A stretch of 64,000 nucleotides of DNA, taken from NCBI RefSeq assembly GCF_018873765.1, contig NC_057921.1, forward strand, positions 20,458,604-20,522,603, read 5' to 3'. The notes below the pieces were generated by a model. That model saw only the letters and a list, made by a program, of their open reading frames with translations. It was not told where the DNA came from and made no database searches. Positions 1 to 10,200 of this stretch are shown here, one piece after another; the first letter of the stretch is position 1; every line of letters starts with the position of its first letter. The translations under genes and the position numbers were made by a program. This stretch comes from Telopea speciosissima (Eukaryota > Streptophyta > Magnoliopsida > Proteales > Proteaceae).

Positions 1-460
1 GGAGGAAGGCAGAGACTGACTCATCAGGTTTTTGCTCCAACTCTTGCAAAGCCATAGTCAAAGACATTTTTCAGCTCTCTGAGGGGGAAGAAAAGGCTGT
101 ATGCAAGGTGTCCCAGATATCCTTACTGGTTCATTTCCCAAGGATTAAAGGGAATGCCTCCTCAGAGAGGGAGGACAATAGCAAACTGCAGAGTAGTGAG
201 TCTTGGCGCCGCCATGTGGTTGCAGCAGTTGGGTCAGTTGGACATGGAGTTGTTCCATCAAGATGGCCAAATAATCCCTGGCCATCAAGAAACGGTTCTA
301 CCTGGGTTTGCCAGAAGAGGTAGTTCTTAGAGGTAAGCTTCACGGATAGGTAGTGATGGGCATGGTGAAGGGAAGGAGTGCCAGATGGAAGCGTGGTAAG
401 GTCACTGCTGCTGTCCATGATTGTTTCATTGGAAGCTGCAGAATCGTTTGGTCCAGCCAT
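1..460 (-). pseudogene. Copia-1 gag, N-terminal part
   Basis: N-terminal part of a Ty1/Copia gag (capsid protein), read leftwards from the ATG at 460-458 and running off the window edge. The Copia gag signature LTSKNYLFW followed by a FLDGQGLFGHLDG-type stretch is visible about 50-70 residues in, then a tryptophan-rich helix region. The frame is open to about position 130, where a TGA interrupts it. It continues (KDIWDTLHTAF, then a second TGA, then ALQELEQKPDESV) to the left edge, so this is a decayed copy. The PBS and LTR lie just to the right, which is the correct order for a minus-strand element. The family call is firm; the Copia lineage was not determined. Confidence 0.8.
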
Positions 461-521
461 GGAGAAAGTGAGAACGAAAAAGAAAAAGAAAAGGAGAAGG
501 TGGTGCTCATTAGAGCAATTT

Positions 522-535
522 GGCTCTGGATACCA
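522..535 (-). other. Copia-1 primer binding site (tRNA-iMet type)
   Basis: On the minus strand this reads TGGTATCCAGAGCC, close to the usual plant Copia PBS complementary to initiator tRNA-Met (TGGTATCAGAGC). It sits between the gag start and the LTR. Confidence 0.7.
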
Positions 536-543
536 TATCAAAC

Positions 544-908
544 TGGGTAAGTTAGGATTTCATTACTCAATTGAATCTATCTATTACAAGGTGTATAAAT
601 AGAGATAAGAATCCTAAGAGGATCCCAAGGGGATCAAATATCTCCACATGTGATAATGGAAGGAATCCATATCACATGTGATTATACATGGTAATGAAAT
701 ATACACACAATCGTGGGATACATGGTAAGTGCTACACATGGTAGGTAAATACATGGTAAGTGATATAAAGGGTAAGAGATGAACAAGGTAGGTGATCTAC
801 TAAAGGAAGGGACCCAATATAGCACGTTCCAAGAGTGAGAACGGCTATATTGGTCAATAATGAAACACATCAGAAATCCCTTAACATGAATTTGTTCTTT
901 CATCCACA
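544..908 (-). repeat. Copia-1 5' LTR (probable limits)
   Basis: Candidate 5' LTR of the minus-strand Copia-1. Read on the minus strand it begins TGTGGATGAA (908) and ends ACTTACCCA (544), a few bases before the PBS. A TATTTATACACC stretch near 587-598 (minus) resembles the R/U5 region of plant Copia LTRs. The second LTR is outside the window, so the limits come only from the TG...CA ends and the PBS position. Confidence 0.5.
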
Positions 909-997
909 CCTTTATGTAATCAAAGCGGTTTAAGAATCAAAGCAAAACGTGCCACTGATCTAAAGAAGAGATTACCACATCTCCCTGAATGAATAAC

Positions 998-1053
998 GTC
1001 TTCAGTTTCACCCAAAAAAAAAATTATATTCACCCAAAAAAAAATGTCTTCAG
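998..1053. repeat. Twin ttcaccc-polyA units flanked by gtcttcag
   Basis: Two copies of ttcaccc followed by 9-10 A lie in tandem, and the 8-base word gtcttcag flanks them on both sides (998-1005 and 1046-1053). It resembles a tiny insertion with a target duplication, but at this length it may equally be slippage. Confidence 0.4.
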
Positions 1054-1069
1054 AAGATGGGATTTGATA

Positions 1070-1330
1070 TCAGAGTGAAGGCTGTCCATAACTGCACTTC
1101 CCTATCAACGTGGACCGAAAGGAAACTTTAAACTTCTGCACTTTGTCCCATGTGAAGAAGACCGCTGGATCTCCAAAATAAAGAGAGGGCTTTTTGAGTT
1201 CCACTTCAACAGGGGGTAGAGACTGATCGAGAAACCATATAGCATATAAGAGAGGAAGGCCGTAACCCACAGCCAGAGCCAGAGGTGGCTCAGAAGGATG
1301 CTCCTCCCTTGGAGGAGGAGGAACAGACAT
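1070..1330 (-). CDS. Unrecognised 86-aa ORF, possible exon fragment
   Basis: I do not recognise this ORF. It begins MSVPPPPREEHPSEPP, then has a hydrophobic, membrane-like stretch (ALAVGYGLPLLYAIWF), then a lysine-containing tail with KKPSLYFGDPAVFFTW. The composition looks more like a real plant exon than a random frame, and there is no retrotransposon motif in it. No introns, promoter or second exon could be recognised, and it sits between a Copia LTR and a purine-rich repeat. It may be a captured or displaced exon, or chance. Product unknown. Confidence 0.25.
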   Translation of the reverse strand: MSVPPPPREEHPSEPPLALAVGYGLPLLYAIWFLDQSLPPVEVELKKPSLYFGDPAVFFTWDKVQKFKVSFRSTLIGKCSYGQPSL

Positions 1331-1486
1331 GAAAACCTAGGCCGCAAGAAAATATGTAATTGTGCACCTGACCTAAACCATGATGATCCAAAAAAACTAG
1401 GCTGATATCGATCTTAGTTGATAGATAGGATGGAACATAAAGGTTTCAAATTTCTAAGAAGGTTTAAGTTGAGAAGATGGAAGAGG

Positions 1487-1707
1487 TTTCAAGGTCGATG
1501 AAGGCTTCAATTATCAAGTTAGGGTTTCAAGAACGAAGAGCAAAGAAGGTTTCAAGGTCGAAGATGGATTCTGGGTGATGAAGAATTCAGGTTTCAACAC
1601 ATAACCTTGAAACATGTTCTTAGTTGTAGAAGGATTCTGGTTTCAGGTTTAGGGTTTCAAGGTCGATGAAGGCCTCAGGAATCAAGTTAGGGTTTCAAGA
1701 ATGAAGG
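1487..1707. repeat. Purine-rich direct repeats (about 53 bp, two copies)
   Basis: A unit beginning tttcaaggtcgatgaaggc and containing atcaagttagggtttcaaga occurs at about 1487-1539 and again at about 1655-1707. The flanks hold further degenerate copies of gaaggttcaaggtcga-like words (1440-1760). This block occupies the place where the missing end of the Athila-1 3' LTR should be and has no counterpart in the other LTR. The rest of 1331-1486 shows nothing I can name. Confidence 0.6.
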
Positions 1708-1768
1708 GCGTGGGCTTCAAGACTGATGGATAAAGAAGGATTCATGGGCAAAGAAGGATTCTACTTTG

Positions 1769-3165
1769 CTTGAATTAACTTGCATACCTTCCTTCTCCAA
1801 ATCTCTAAATTCCTCTCACAAGAACTAGAAACCCAGAACTAGAAGGCTTGAAACAATAACTACACCTAGAGATTGAAGAGTTTACAACCAAAATTGAAGA
1901 ACAATCCTTGAATTAAAATTGCATAAAAGAAATTACAACCGTTGACATAAAAATTCAGAAAAGCAAAGCTAGAAAACTAGAAGCTAAAAATAAGAAAAAG
2001 ACTAAAAATTTCGATAGCAATGAACACTCTACACAGCCCCAACCCCTTATGTATTTATAGGGAAAGGAGAAGGAAGAGAGGGGAAGAGAGAGAGAAGGAA
2101 GGAGATCTCCACGATTTTGAGTGGGCCCCACCTTCCTTTTACATCAAAGCTTAGTTGCTAAGAAAAAGAAAAAAAAATGGAAAGTAGCAAATACAAGTTC
2201 TTAGCTCAATACACCTGTTATTTTCTAAAAAGAGAGCTTTCCAATTTGATTCTTGTGTTTCCTTTTTCTTGCAGGTGTCTTCTCCAAGTAATGTGAACAA
2301 GGCTATCTCCAATCTTTGGCTTTTCAACTTTCCAAGGATGAGAGAATATTTCTCACAAGATATCTATCACTAGTCAAATTCCCATATGCCCTTGAAAATT
2401 TGGTGGAGAGAGAGAGAGAGAGAGTGTGTGATGACTGAGATTCCTTTCTTCAAGAATTAATTAAATTCTCATTCTATCCTTTAAAAAAAACGTGAAGCAT
2501 GGGGTGCTTGTATAGGCCTCACTGTTGTGTTCCTTGTGAAGAATGACCCAAACTAGACCTAAATTTCCTCCAATTTGGAATTCGGGAGCCCAAGATAGCT
2601 CAAGTTGAAGTTGGACTACTCCAGAGCCTTCCAAATGAAATCTTTTGGCTAACAGAAAAGTCAATTCTGGATTTATCGCGATATAGGCACGTATACGGAA
2701 CTTCCGCGCCATGGCACCATTCTAGGTTGTTAGATCTGCCTCTAAGAATCGGACTGGATATCAGCCTTTAGATCGGCGACTACTTGAATTTTAAGATAAC
2801 TTTTCATAATTACAATATGGCCCCTCGAATCTGAACTTCCGCTTTACGTTGTCCCTGGCCAATTTTTGATAATTATGAATAAACCCCTATCATAAAAAAT
2901 GAAAACAGTGGCATGCCATTTTCACGTGTCATTACGGAAATGGCCATAACTTCTTCGTTTTAACTCGGAATCAAGTGCCGTTTGAATCGTTGCGAAGCTG
3001 ACTCGACGGGCTACGCATCCATACTATTAACACCTCAAAATTATGCTAAGGGGCCCATTATACTCACGTTCAAATTTGATTGATTGGCGTGATTCTTTCA
3101 ATGCTCAATCCAAACTTAATGCATGCTTTATGACCCTAAGAATTCACACATAAATGTGCTCATCA
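1769..3165 (-). repeat. Athila-1 3' LTR, truncated
   Basis: Near-collinear with 40500-42046 (for example the shared block acttgcataccttcctt at both left limits). On the minus strand it begins TGATGAGCACATTTATG at 3165, next to the PPT. Compared with the other LTR it lacks roughly the last 600 bp on the minus strand (counterpart of 39901-40495). It also lacks an internal segment near the U3 start that is present at about 41845-42000. A purine-rich repeat block takes the place of the missing end. Confidence 0.85.
2052..2059 (-). promoter_or_regulatory. TATA box, Athila-1 3' LTR
   Basis: Minus-strand TATAAATA just downstream of the U3 region. The same word stands at the corresponding place in the 5' LTR (40782-40789), which supports it as the LTR promoter. 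Confidence 0.55.
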
Positions 3166-4287
3166 CATTCCCCATGCTTAGACTTTGCTTGTCCTCAAGT
3201 AAACAAAACAAAAACTATTCTAAAATACAAAAGTCCTAACTCACTTTCGTAGGAATCACGGTTGCAATTAGCATGTGCAACAAGCCTTTAAACCCCTAAG
3301 TTACCCTTAGTGGACAAGTTTTGTCTCGTGGGTGTTTGCAGTGAATGTACACCCAAAATTCAGTAAGTCAAAAAAAAATATGCAAATTTTAATTATAGCA
3401 TAAGTAGGATAGGGCACACAATCTCTAAAAATGCTCAACTAAAGATCAAGGAGCCAAAGATTCCCCCCCACTTGAATGTTATTACCCCATATCAATTCAA
3501 GCAACAAGCATGTATCAAGATTAAGAGATCTCCTCATGTCTTTTGAACACTACTTACCTTCAGGTAAACTACTAATAGCATCGATGGAACCAAAGACTCA
3601 GGCTTTGAGCATTTTGACCATACTTTTTTTTCAGGCATTAAGACAATAACTTTTATTTCTCTTCAAACAGTGAACTCTATTTCTACTCTACTACTGTTCC
3701 CTGAATGACATGGTGGAGCATACACCAGACACCCAAGTACTTTGTAGCTTCACTTTTTGTATATATCTATAAAGACATTGAGATATTGATGCTAGGTTTT
3801 TTTGTTTTTTTGAGTTTCCTTCCAAGGAATTTTGAACAAGTCACCCTGCTTCCTAAGGCACCAGTGCCCTGTCTAGTTCTAAGGAATTCCACTTTCCTTT
3901 CTTCTTTTTTTTTTCTTTCATGCCTTGCCACAAATAAATTGGTCATAGCTTCTAGCCAAAAGATCAAAGGGTCCATAAAACACAAAGAGGAATCTAGCCA
4001 TCAAATGAAATGGTGCTCATATTTTCCAACTCAGTCCCCATCATCGGATACGCACTAATTACCGTCCTCAAAAAGGGATTTTTTTTATTATTTTATATGC
4101 TAGGGCACCTAATTCCCTCTTTCTCTCATTTCGCAATTAAAGAAACGTATGTGCAAAACCAAAACTACAACCACAATCAAAATTCACCAATTAAGTTCAC
4201 ACATACCCCACACTTAATTCATGCAGTGTCCTCAATGCATACAGAAAATAAAGAATAAGGACATGGGAGGGTAAACATACCAGGAGA
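3166..4287 (-). other. Athila-1 3' noncoding tail and polypurine tract
   Basis: About 1.1 kb between the end of the integrase and the 3' LTR, with no credible coding frame and no env-like ORF. At the LTR edge the minus strand reads gcatggggaa (3166-3175) directly before TGATGAGC. This is the polypurine tract that primes plus-strand DNA synthesis. The upstream minus-strand words acttgaggacaagcaaag are typical of Athila-group 3' ends. Confidence 0.7.
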
Positions 4288-5688
4288 TCAATCATCAAGG
4301 TAAAGAGGCTTATGGAGATCCATGACCTCTTCCACAACTGGAATGGACATCTCAATGTATGGCTTCAAACATTGGCCATTCACTTTATAAGTAGCGTTTG
4401 TACTTGGATTGATGACATCAATAGCCCCATGAGAATAAACAGTTTGAACAATATAAGGGTCATCCCATCTAGAGCACAACTTACCTGGAAAGATGTGCAA
4501 ACGAGAGTTTGTACAGCAACACTTTCTGACCTACCTCGAAAGATTTTCTCAAAATATGCCTGTCATGGAAGGCCTTGGTCTTCGCCTTGTATATCTGGGC
4601 ATTCTCATATGCATCATTTCTCAGTTCTTCCAACTCAGATAGTTGGAGTTTCCTATGGGCACCCATAGTAGGTAGATCAAAGTTAAACTTTTTAATAGCC
4701 CAAAAGGCTTTGTGCTCTAGTTCAACAGGTAAGTGACACGCCTTTCTGTACACCAGACAGTATGGAGATTAACCAAGGTCGATCTTAAAGGCGGTCCTAT
4801 GGGCCCATAAGGCATCTACCAAACAATTAAACCAATCCTTGTGGTTCAGGTTGATGGTTTTCTTAAGAATTTGCTTTATTTATCGATTTGAAACCCAACC
4901 TAGCAACTGGTTTGAGGATGGTAGGACATGGCAACATGTGAATGACATCATACTTTCTCATGAGGCTCAAAGGGATGGTTGCAAAAATGCTTGCCCTGAT
5001 CACTAATGATAGCATGGGGAGCACCAAAACAGGAGAAAATATTCTCCTATAGAATTTTTATAACCATCTTGTGGTCATTGGTCCTGCAAGCAATTGCTTC
5101 AATCCACTTGGACACATAGTCCATAGCAAGTAAAATGTATAGGTTACCAAAAGAATTAGGGAAATGTCCCATGAAATCTATACCCCATACATCAAACACC
5201 TCAACCACTAGAATTGGATTGAGGGGCATCATATTCCTCCTAGAGAGACGCCCTAAAGATTGACATGAAGAACACACCTTGTAATAAGTAAAAGCATCTT
5301 TAAAAAGATTAGACCAATAAAATCCGCACTGTAAAACCTTGACCGCTGTCTTATTGGGCCCAAAATGGCCTCCATAAGCCTGATCATGGAAAAAAGATAA
5401 GATTAAATATTGCTCATGATCAGGAACACACCTGCAGATGACTTGATCTGAATAGGTCTTAAAAAGATAATAATCGTCCCAAAAGAAATATTTAACTTGA
5501 GAAAAAAAATGATTCTTATATTGGGTGGACCAATGTGCAGGTGTCACACCCATAACCAGATACTTAACAATGTCAGTGAACCAAGGTTCACTAGACACTG
5601 CCATCAGATACTCATCAGGAAAGTTCTCGTTTACTAGAGAATCATTAGTCAAGGAATTTGGCAGCCGGGATAGATGGTCTGCAACCAA
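4288..5688 (-). pseudogene. Athila-1 integrase
   Basis: Integrase inserts the cDNA into the host chromosome. From 5688 leftwards: linker [11 protein letters not shown], the HHCC zinc-binding domain ([10 protein letters not shown] ... CSSCQ), then the start of the catalytic core with the first acidic residue in GIDFMG. The core breaks after [14 protein letters not shown] at 5047. The C-terminal domain resumes at 4753 ([27 protein letters not shown]). It ends in the [15 protein letters not shown] ... VNGQCLKPYIE block (4500-4288), reached through a frameshift near 4490. The second and third catalytic acids fall in the disrupted 4754-5046 stretch. A defective copy. Confidence 0.85.
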
Positions 5689-7134
5689 ATTTTCACTACC
5701 CTTCTAATCCCTAATTTCAAGATCAAATTCTTACAACAAGAGGACCCACCTATTGAGGTGAGCCTTGGCATCTTTCTTCTACGCAAGATATTTGATAGCT
5801 ACATGGTCAGTGTCCATAATCACATGTGAGCCTATCAAGTAGGGCATGAGCTTCTCTAATGCAAATACAACAGCTAAAAATTCTTTCTCAATAGTGGTAT
5901 AAGTATGCTCGCATCATCTAGAATCCTACTTGTATAATAAATGACACGGGGCAGTTTATTGATTCTCTATCCAAGAACAACCCCTATAGCAAAACCAGAG
6001 GCATCACATATAAGCTCGAATGACACTATCCATTTTGGAGCTTGAATAATGGGTGCTGAGGTCAACTCTATTTTTAATTGCTCAAAGCTCTTATGACACT
6101 CAGGAGAGAAATCAAAGGGGCGTCTTTTGCCAATAGTGTAGTTAGAGATCTAGCTATCTAGCTAAAGTCTTTGATGAATCTTCTATAAAAGCTAGCATGA
6201 CCTAGAAAAGATATAATATTCTTCACACTCTTGGGTAGTGGTAAATTGACAATAAGGTCCACCTTAGATCTATCAACCTTAATTCCATCATTGGAAATAA
6301 TGTGAGCAAGAACTATGCCTTGCTTCACCATGAAGTGGCACTTCTCCCAATTCAAGACCAAGTTCTTTTCTATGTATCTCCTGACAACCAAAAGAAGATG
6401 GTGCATGCAATTAGAAAAAGTAGAGCCATGAATAGAAAAATCATCCATAAACATCTCTAGTAAATGCTCTACCAATTACAAAACCCAACAGGCATACGCC
6501 GGAAAGCAAAAGTTCCATAAGGGCATGTAAATGTGGTCTTATGTTGGTCCTCCAAAGCAATAGGGATTTGGTTATAGACAGCATATCCATCAAGAAAATA
6601 ATAATACTCATGGCCAGCTAGTCTCTCTAATATTTTATCAATGAAAGGTAAGGGGAAGTGGTCCTTCCATGTTGTCGCATTCAACGTCCTATAGTCAATG
6701 CACACTCTCTATCCCATTTCGATACGGGTTAGAATTAATTCATTATTTGCATTCTCAACTACAGTGACTCCTCCTTTCTTAGGCACAACCTACACAGGAC
6801 TCACCCATTGGCTATCAGAAATGGGATAAATGATGTCATGATCCAAGCACTTTTGGATCTCCTTCTTAATTGCCTGTTTCATCATAGGATTAGCCCTTCT
6901 TTGGGGTTCCCTAGAAGGATTGGAACTCTCCATTAGATGAGTATGATGCTGAATAATGGAGGGACTAATACTTTTGATGTATAATATGATCCAACCTATG
7001 GCTTCCTTATGTTGTTTTAGAAGCTTGATTAACTCTTCTTTTTTATTAGACGTCAGATTAGAAGCAATAATGATAGGAAGACTTTGATCTTGTCCTAAGA
7101 AGGCATATTTTAGGTTGGAGGGCAATGCTTTCAA
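5689..7134 (-). pseudogene. Athila-1 reverse transcriptase and RNase H
   Basis: The polymerase and RNase H part of pol. It starts at about 7134 (LKYAFLGQDQSLP, DIIYPISDSQWVSPV), with RT core blocks at 6705-6469 (KDHFPLPFIDKILERLAGH, FTCPYGTFAFRRMPVGFCNW) and the active site FMDD in EMFMDDFSIHG at 6475-6158, followed by FLGHASFYRRFIKDFS. The RNase H (6157-5689) has no open frame but can be read with several stops (YTTIEKE, FALEKLMPYLIG). Residue changes such as GYAVYNQ for GYSGYNQ show long decay. Family assignment is firm. Confidence 0.85.
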
Positions 7135-7441
7135 CTCTAATGTTGGGGCTCAATAATGGAGGGTTTAAAAATGGAGGTGCATAGGGGTCCAAGGGGCTCT
7201 AATGGTGGTTAGATGCTTTAGACCTCGAATAAGGTGGTATCATTAACACCTTCCAATTCCTTCCTATACTCCTAAAATTTCGAATAAGAATCAATCTCAA
7301 AGAAAGTCTCAACATCATTGGGGATTCCCTGAAGCATATGCACCTCTTCATTTATTTTGGGCTACTTACCCAACCTAAACACATTAAAGTCCATAGAAGT
7401 GTTGTCAAAAGATAATTTCATGAGACCATTCCTATAATTGA

Positions 7442-8029
7442 TTAAAGCATTACTCCGGTAGCAAGGAATGGTCTACCCAAAATGATAGGGATTTGATCCT
7501 TGAAGTTTACAGTAAGTTGGGTATCTAGTACAATGAAATCCATAGGGAATACAAATTCCCCAACCTTAAGCAAGACATCCTCAACCATCCCCTTAGGAGT
7601 TTTTTCTGATCCATCTGCAAGCTGAAGGGTGATTCTAGTGGGTTTCAGCTCTCCCAATCCCAATTGTTGGTAGACATGAAAAGGCAGTAGGTTCACTCTT
7701 ACACCATGGTCCAATAAAGCATGATCAATAGTGGTGTTGCCTATAGTGCAAGATATAGTGGGGTTTCTAGGATCTTTATGCTTGGCTACTACTAGCTGTG
7801 CGATGAGAGAACTAATGTGAGCAGCCAAGAATGTCTTTTTGGGCACATTGGTGGTTTGCTTTTGGGTACATAAGTTTTTGAGGACTTTAGCATAAGTGGG
7901 GACCTGGGCTATAACATCCAACAAAGGGATGTTCACCTGAACCTGTTTAAAAACATCAAGAATTTTCTCCACAGAAGGAGATTTTTGCCTAACCAACCTA
8001 TTTGGGAATGGGGCAGATGGGGTATACAC
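7442..8029 (-). pseudogene. Athila-1 aspartic protease
   Basis: Retroviral-type protease that processes the Gag-Pol polyprotein. The core is recognisable from SSLIAQLVVAKHKDP through IGNTTIDHALLDHGVRVNLLP to LQLADGSEKTPKGMVEDVLLKVG and IPIILGRPFLATG, the usual Athila order. The active site reads DHG where Athila proteases normally have D-L/S/T-G, so catalysis is doubtful. The frame then stops near 7442; 7135-7441 is a degraded protease-RT linker with no open frame. Confidence 0.8.
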
Positions 8030-9320
8030 TCTTTTTGGGTGGTCCTTTTCACCTTCTCAAAAGAATCATCTTTGGTTTCCTCAACCACATCATCTTGAAT
8101 TTCTTCAGGTTCATCAGACGAACCTGGAACAGAAGGCACTATAACAGCCTCATCAATGGGGGGAGAGTCAACATGAATGTCAGATGATAAAGACTGAGAG
8201 GTACTAACCCGTTGATACTCACAGTCACTGTATAAAGCATACACTACATTAATCTGCCTGGAGGGCCCTAGAAGTTGTTGACCTTGTGCAACATTGAGCT
8301 GTAGAGCTTGGGTTCCTTGCTGAATCAGAGCCTAATGTCTAGGATTCGGCTCAGGTTGGCTAGGCAATTTTCCTTTTTCCTTGTCATGCATAATTGTAAC
8401 AAGCTGGGTGAGTTGTTTTACCATATTGTTATGGTTTGTTATGAGAAGGGTCATACTTTTCTCAAGCTCACTTATTTTTGGTGCTTCTCCAACATTGGTA
8501 AACCCAGGGGGTTGCTGATAAAGTACAAGAAGAGGTGGCCTAGCAAAATTCATTGGATGTCCTAAATGTGGATGAGGGGGAAGGGAATGAGGAGACAGAC
8601 TTGGGTTTTGTGGTGCAAAATTAGGCCTTTGGGGACCAAGTTGGCCTTGATGGTGAAAGTTAGATGGGCCTGCTTAGTTCCTTTGATTCTAGGAGAAATT
8701 AGGGTGATTTCTCCATCCTGGATTGTAAGTGTTGCTATATAGATTATTATGGTAAAGAGCACTTACATTTTCAGTGTTGGATTTATCCGCAAAGGTGTTG
8801 GCACTTTCCTGTATAAGATGACCAGTTGTATGACACCAACTGCACATGGAGACATGTCTAACTTGGTTAATTGGTATAGGCTCTTTAGGAACTATGGATT
8901 CAAACCTTTTGACGAGGCTATCTAGTTTGGCTTCTTTGGCTGGTACACCCTCAAGGAGGTAACCCTTAGTGGTCCTTTTAGCCTCTTGAGTGGATTCCCA
9001 CTCCCTAATCTTATCAGCCAAGTTGGTCAAAAATGTCCAAGCCTCATTCTCATCAGTAAAAGAGGTAAATCCGGTAATCCGGTAGGACACATAGACTCTA
9101 AAAGTTGTTTGGTCTGAAAGTTAATTCCCTCATCAAATGATTTGGCAAATTTGCCACAAGTCAATACTGTGGTGAGGGCATTCTAACAGGAGATCCTTGA
9201 ATCTTTCCATGAATCTAGAGAAGGACTCATGTGGTTTCTGCCTAAATTCAAGTATGTCACTCTTGAGTTTATTGATTTTGTGAAGAGGGAAAAACTTTCT
9301 CCAGAAGACAATTGTAAACT
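8030..9320 (-). pseudogene. Athila-1 gag, C-terminal part
   Basis: Second half of gag, left of the Tat insertion. It starts in mid-capsid at 9320 (FTIVFWRKFFPLHKINKLKS, then LLLECPHHSIDLW). A broken piece follows, then the nucleocapsid region (9090-8689) with a damaged zinc knuckle, CSWCHTTGHLIQES, in which the last Cys is Ser, and the Athila hallmark NTYNPGWRNHPNFS. Low-complexity linker to the protease follows (8553-8030). The capsid frame joins the fragment at 39274-39668 when the insert is removed. Confidence 0.8.
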
Positions 9321-9325
9321 GATCA
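9321..9325. repeat. Target site duplication, left side of Tat element
   Basis: gatca directly before the Tat 5' LTR, matching gatcc at 39269-39273 with one mismatch. Both lie in the Athila-1 gag codons for Trp-Asp-Gln. Confidence 0.7.
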
Positions 9326-9914
9326 TGGTATGTCAAGAGATGTCAGCCATTAATGAGAGATCGACTCGTGTATCATGGACAAGCTGAAGTTGCATAGGGT
9401 AAGCGCGAGTTGACTAGATTCATAAGGAGTGAAGTTTAGGAGAACACCAAACCTCAAAGGAAGCATGCGCGAGGCCAGTCCTCATGCCATAACAAGGGGT
9501 CACTAAACTAGCCCCCTTATGAGGGCAACCTGACCTAGAACCTGGACTGTCCCATAGTGGGAGGGGATGACCTAAGCACTGCACTCTGTTAACGCAAATC
9601 CTTCCATGAACTACCACGGCCCAAGATTATCGCCCATATAGCGCCTAATAAGGCGTAAGGGGATCAAGGGATCAATGTGATCCCTCACTCCATGCTTGGA
9701 GCTCTACTTTCCTATTAGGGCACGATTCTGCCCACCATCACCTATAAATAACAGGGCAAACACCTTCCACGCTTTTCTGATTTCAATTATTCTTATCTAT
9801 TGCTAGGAGATCTAACTTAGGCATCGGAGTGGAGACACTGGCACAGCCCGACCCTCTCTTGCTAACTTTGTATTACAAGAATAGGTCCTTTTGGCACAGT
9901 TCTTGATGCAACAG
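9326..9914 (+). repeat. Tat 5' LTR
   Basis: 589 bp, beginning TGGTATGTCAAGAG and ending TGATGCAACA, followed two bases later by the PBS. It is collinear with 38660-39268 throughout (for example the shared gagatcgac, cctcatgccataac and gtgggaggggac blocks), with scattered mostly transition differences and one ~20-bp length difference. Confidence 0.9.
9743..9750 (+). promoter_or_regulatory. TATA box, Tat 5' LTR
   Basis: TATAAATA about 165 bp before the LTR end. The same word occurs at the equivalent place in the 3' LTR (39097-39104), so it is the likely element promoter. Confidence 0.6.
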
Positions 9915-9916
9915 AT

Positions 9917-9934
9917 TGGCACCATCTGTGGGAA
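9917..9934 (+). other. Tat primer binding site
   Basis: ttggcaccatctgtggga, two bases after the LTR end. This matches the PBS usually seen in plant Tat-lineage elements (tggcgccgtctgtggga form) apart from a C-to-A/T difference. It is complementary to a host tRNA 3' end; the tRNA identity was not checked. Confidence 0.75.
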
Positions 9935-10200
9935 CGATGATTGTAAGGCTTTCAAAGTTCTACAAGCCAATAAAAAATAATGGCCGGCGAATAGAATGTT
10001 GTTCCCGAGGTTCCCCAGCTTGTAGAGAATCCAGTAGCCCATCGGACAACGAACAACACTGGTGGGGGAGGATAGGCAGGGAAGCAAACTGCACGCTAGA
10101 CAGTAGTAGCAACGATCGGATCCCAGACACAGGCTGCAGCTGGGTCCCAGCCACTGGCAGCGATAACAGTGGGGACGCAAGGCCCCGGCCATCACTCACA

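Noticed and set aside
3705..4258. Two plus-strand ORFs of 117 and 82 codons in the Athila-1 3' region, looked at as an env-like gene
   Set aside because: They overlap the noncoding tail of a minus-strand element, have no Athila env-like motif and no signal or fusion features; composition is that of an AT-rich random frame.
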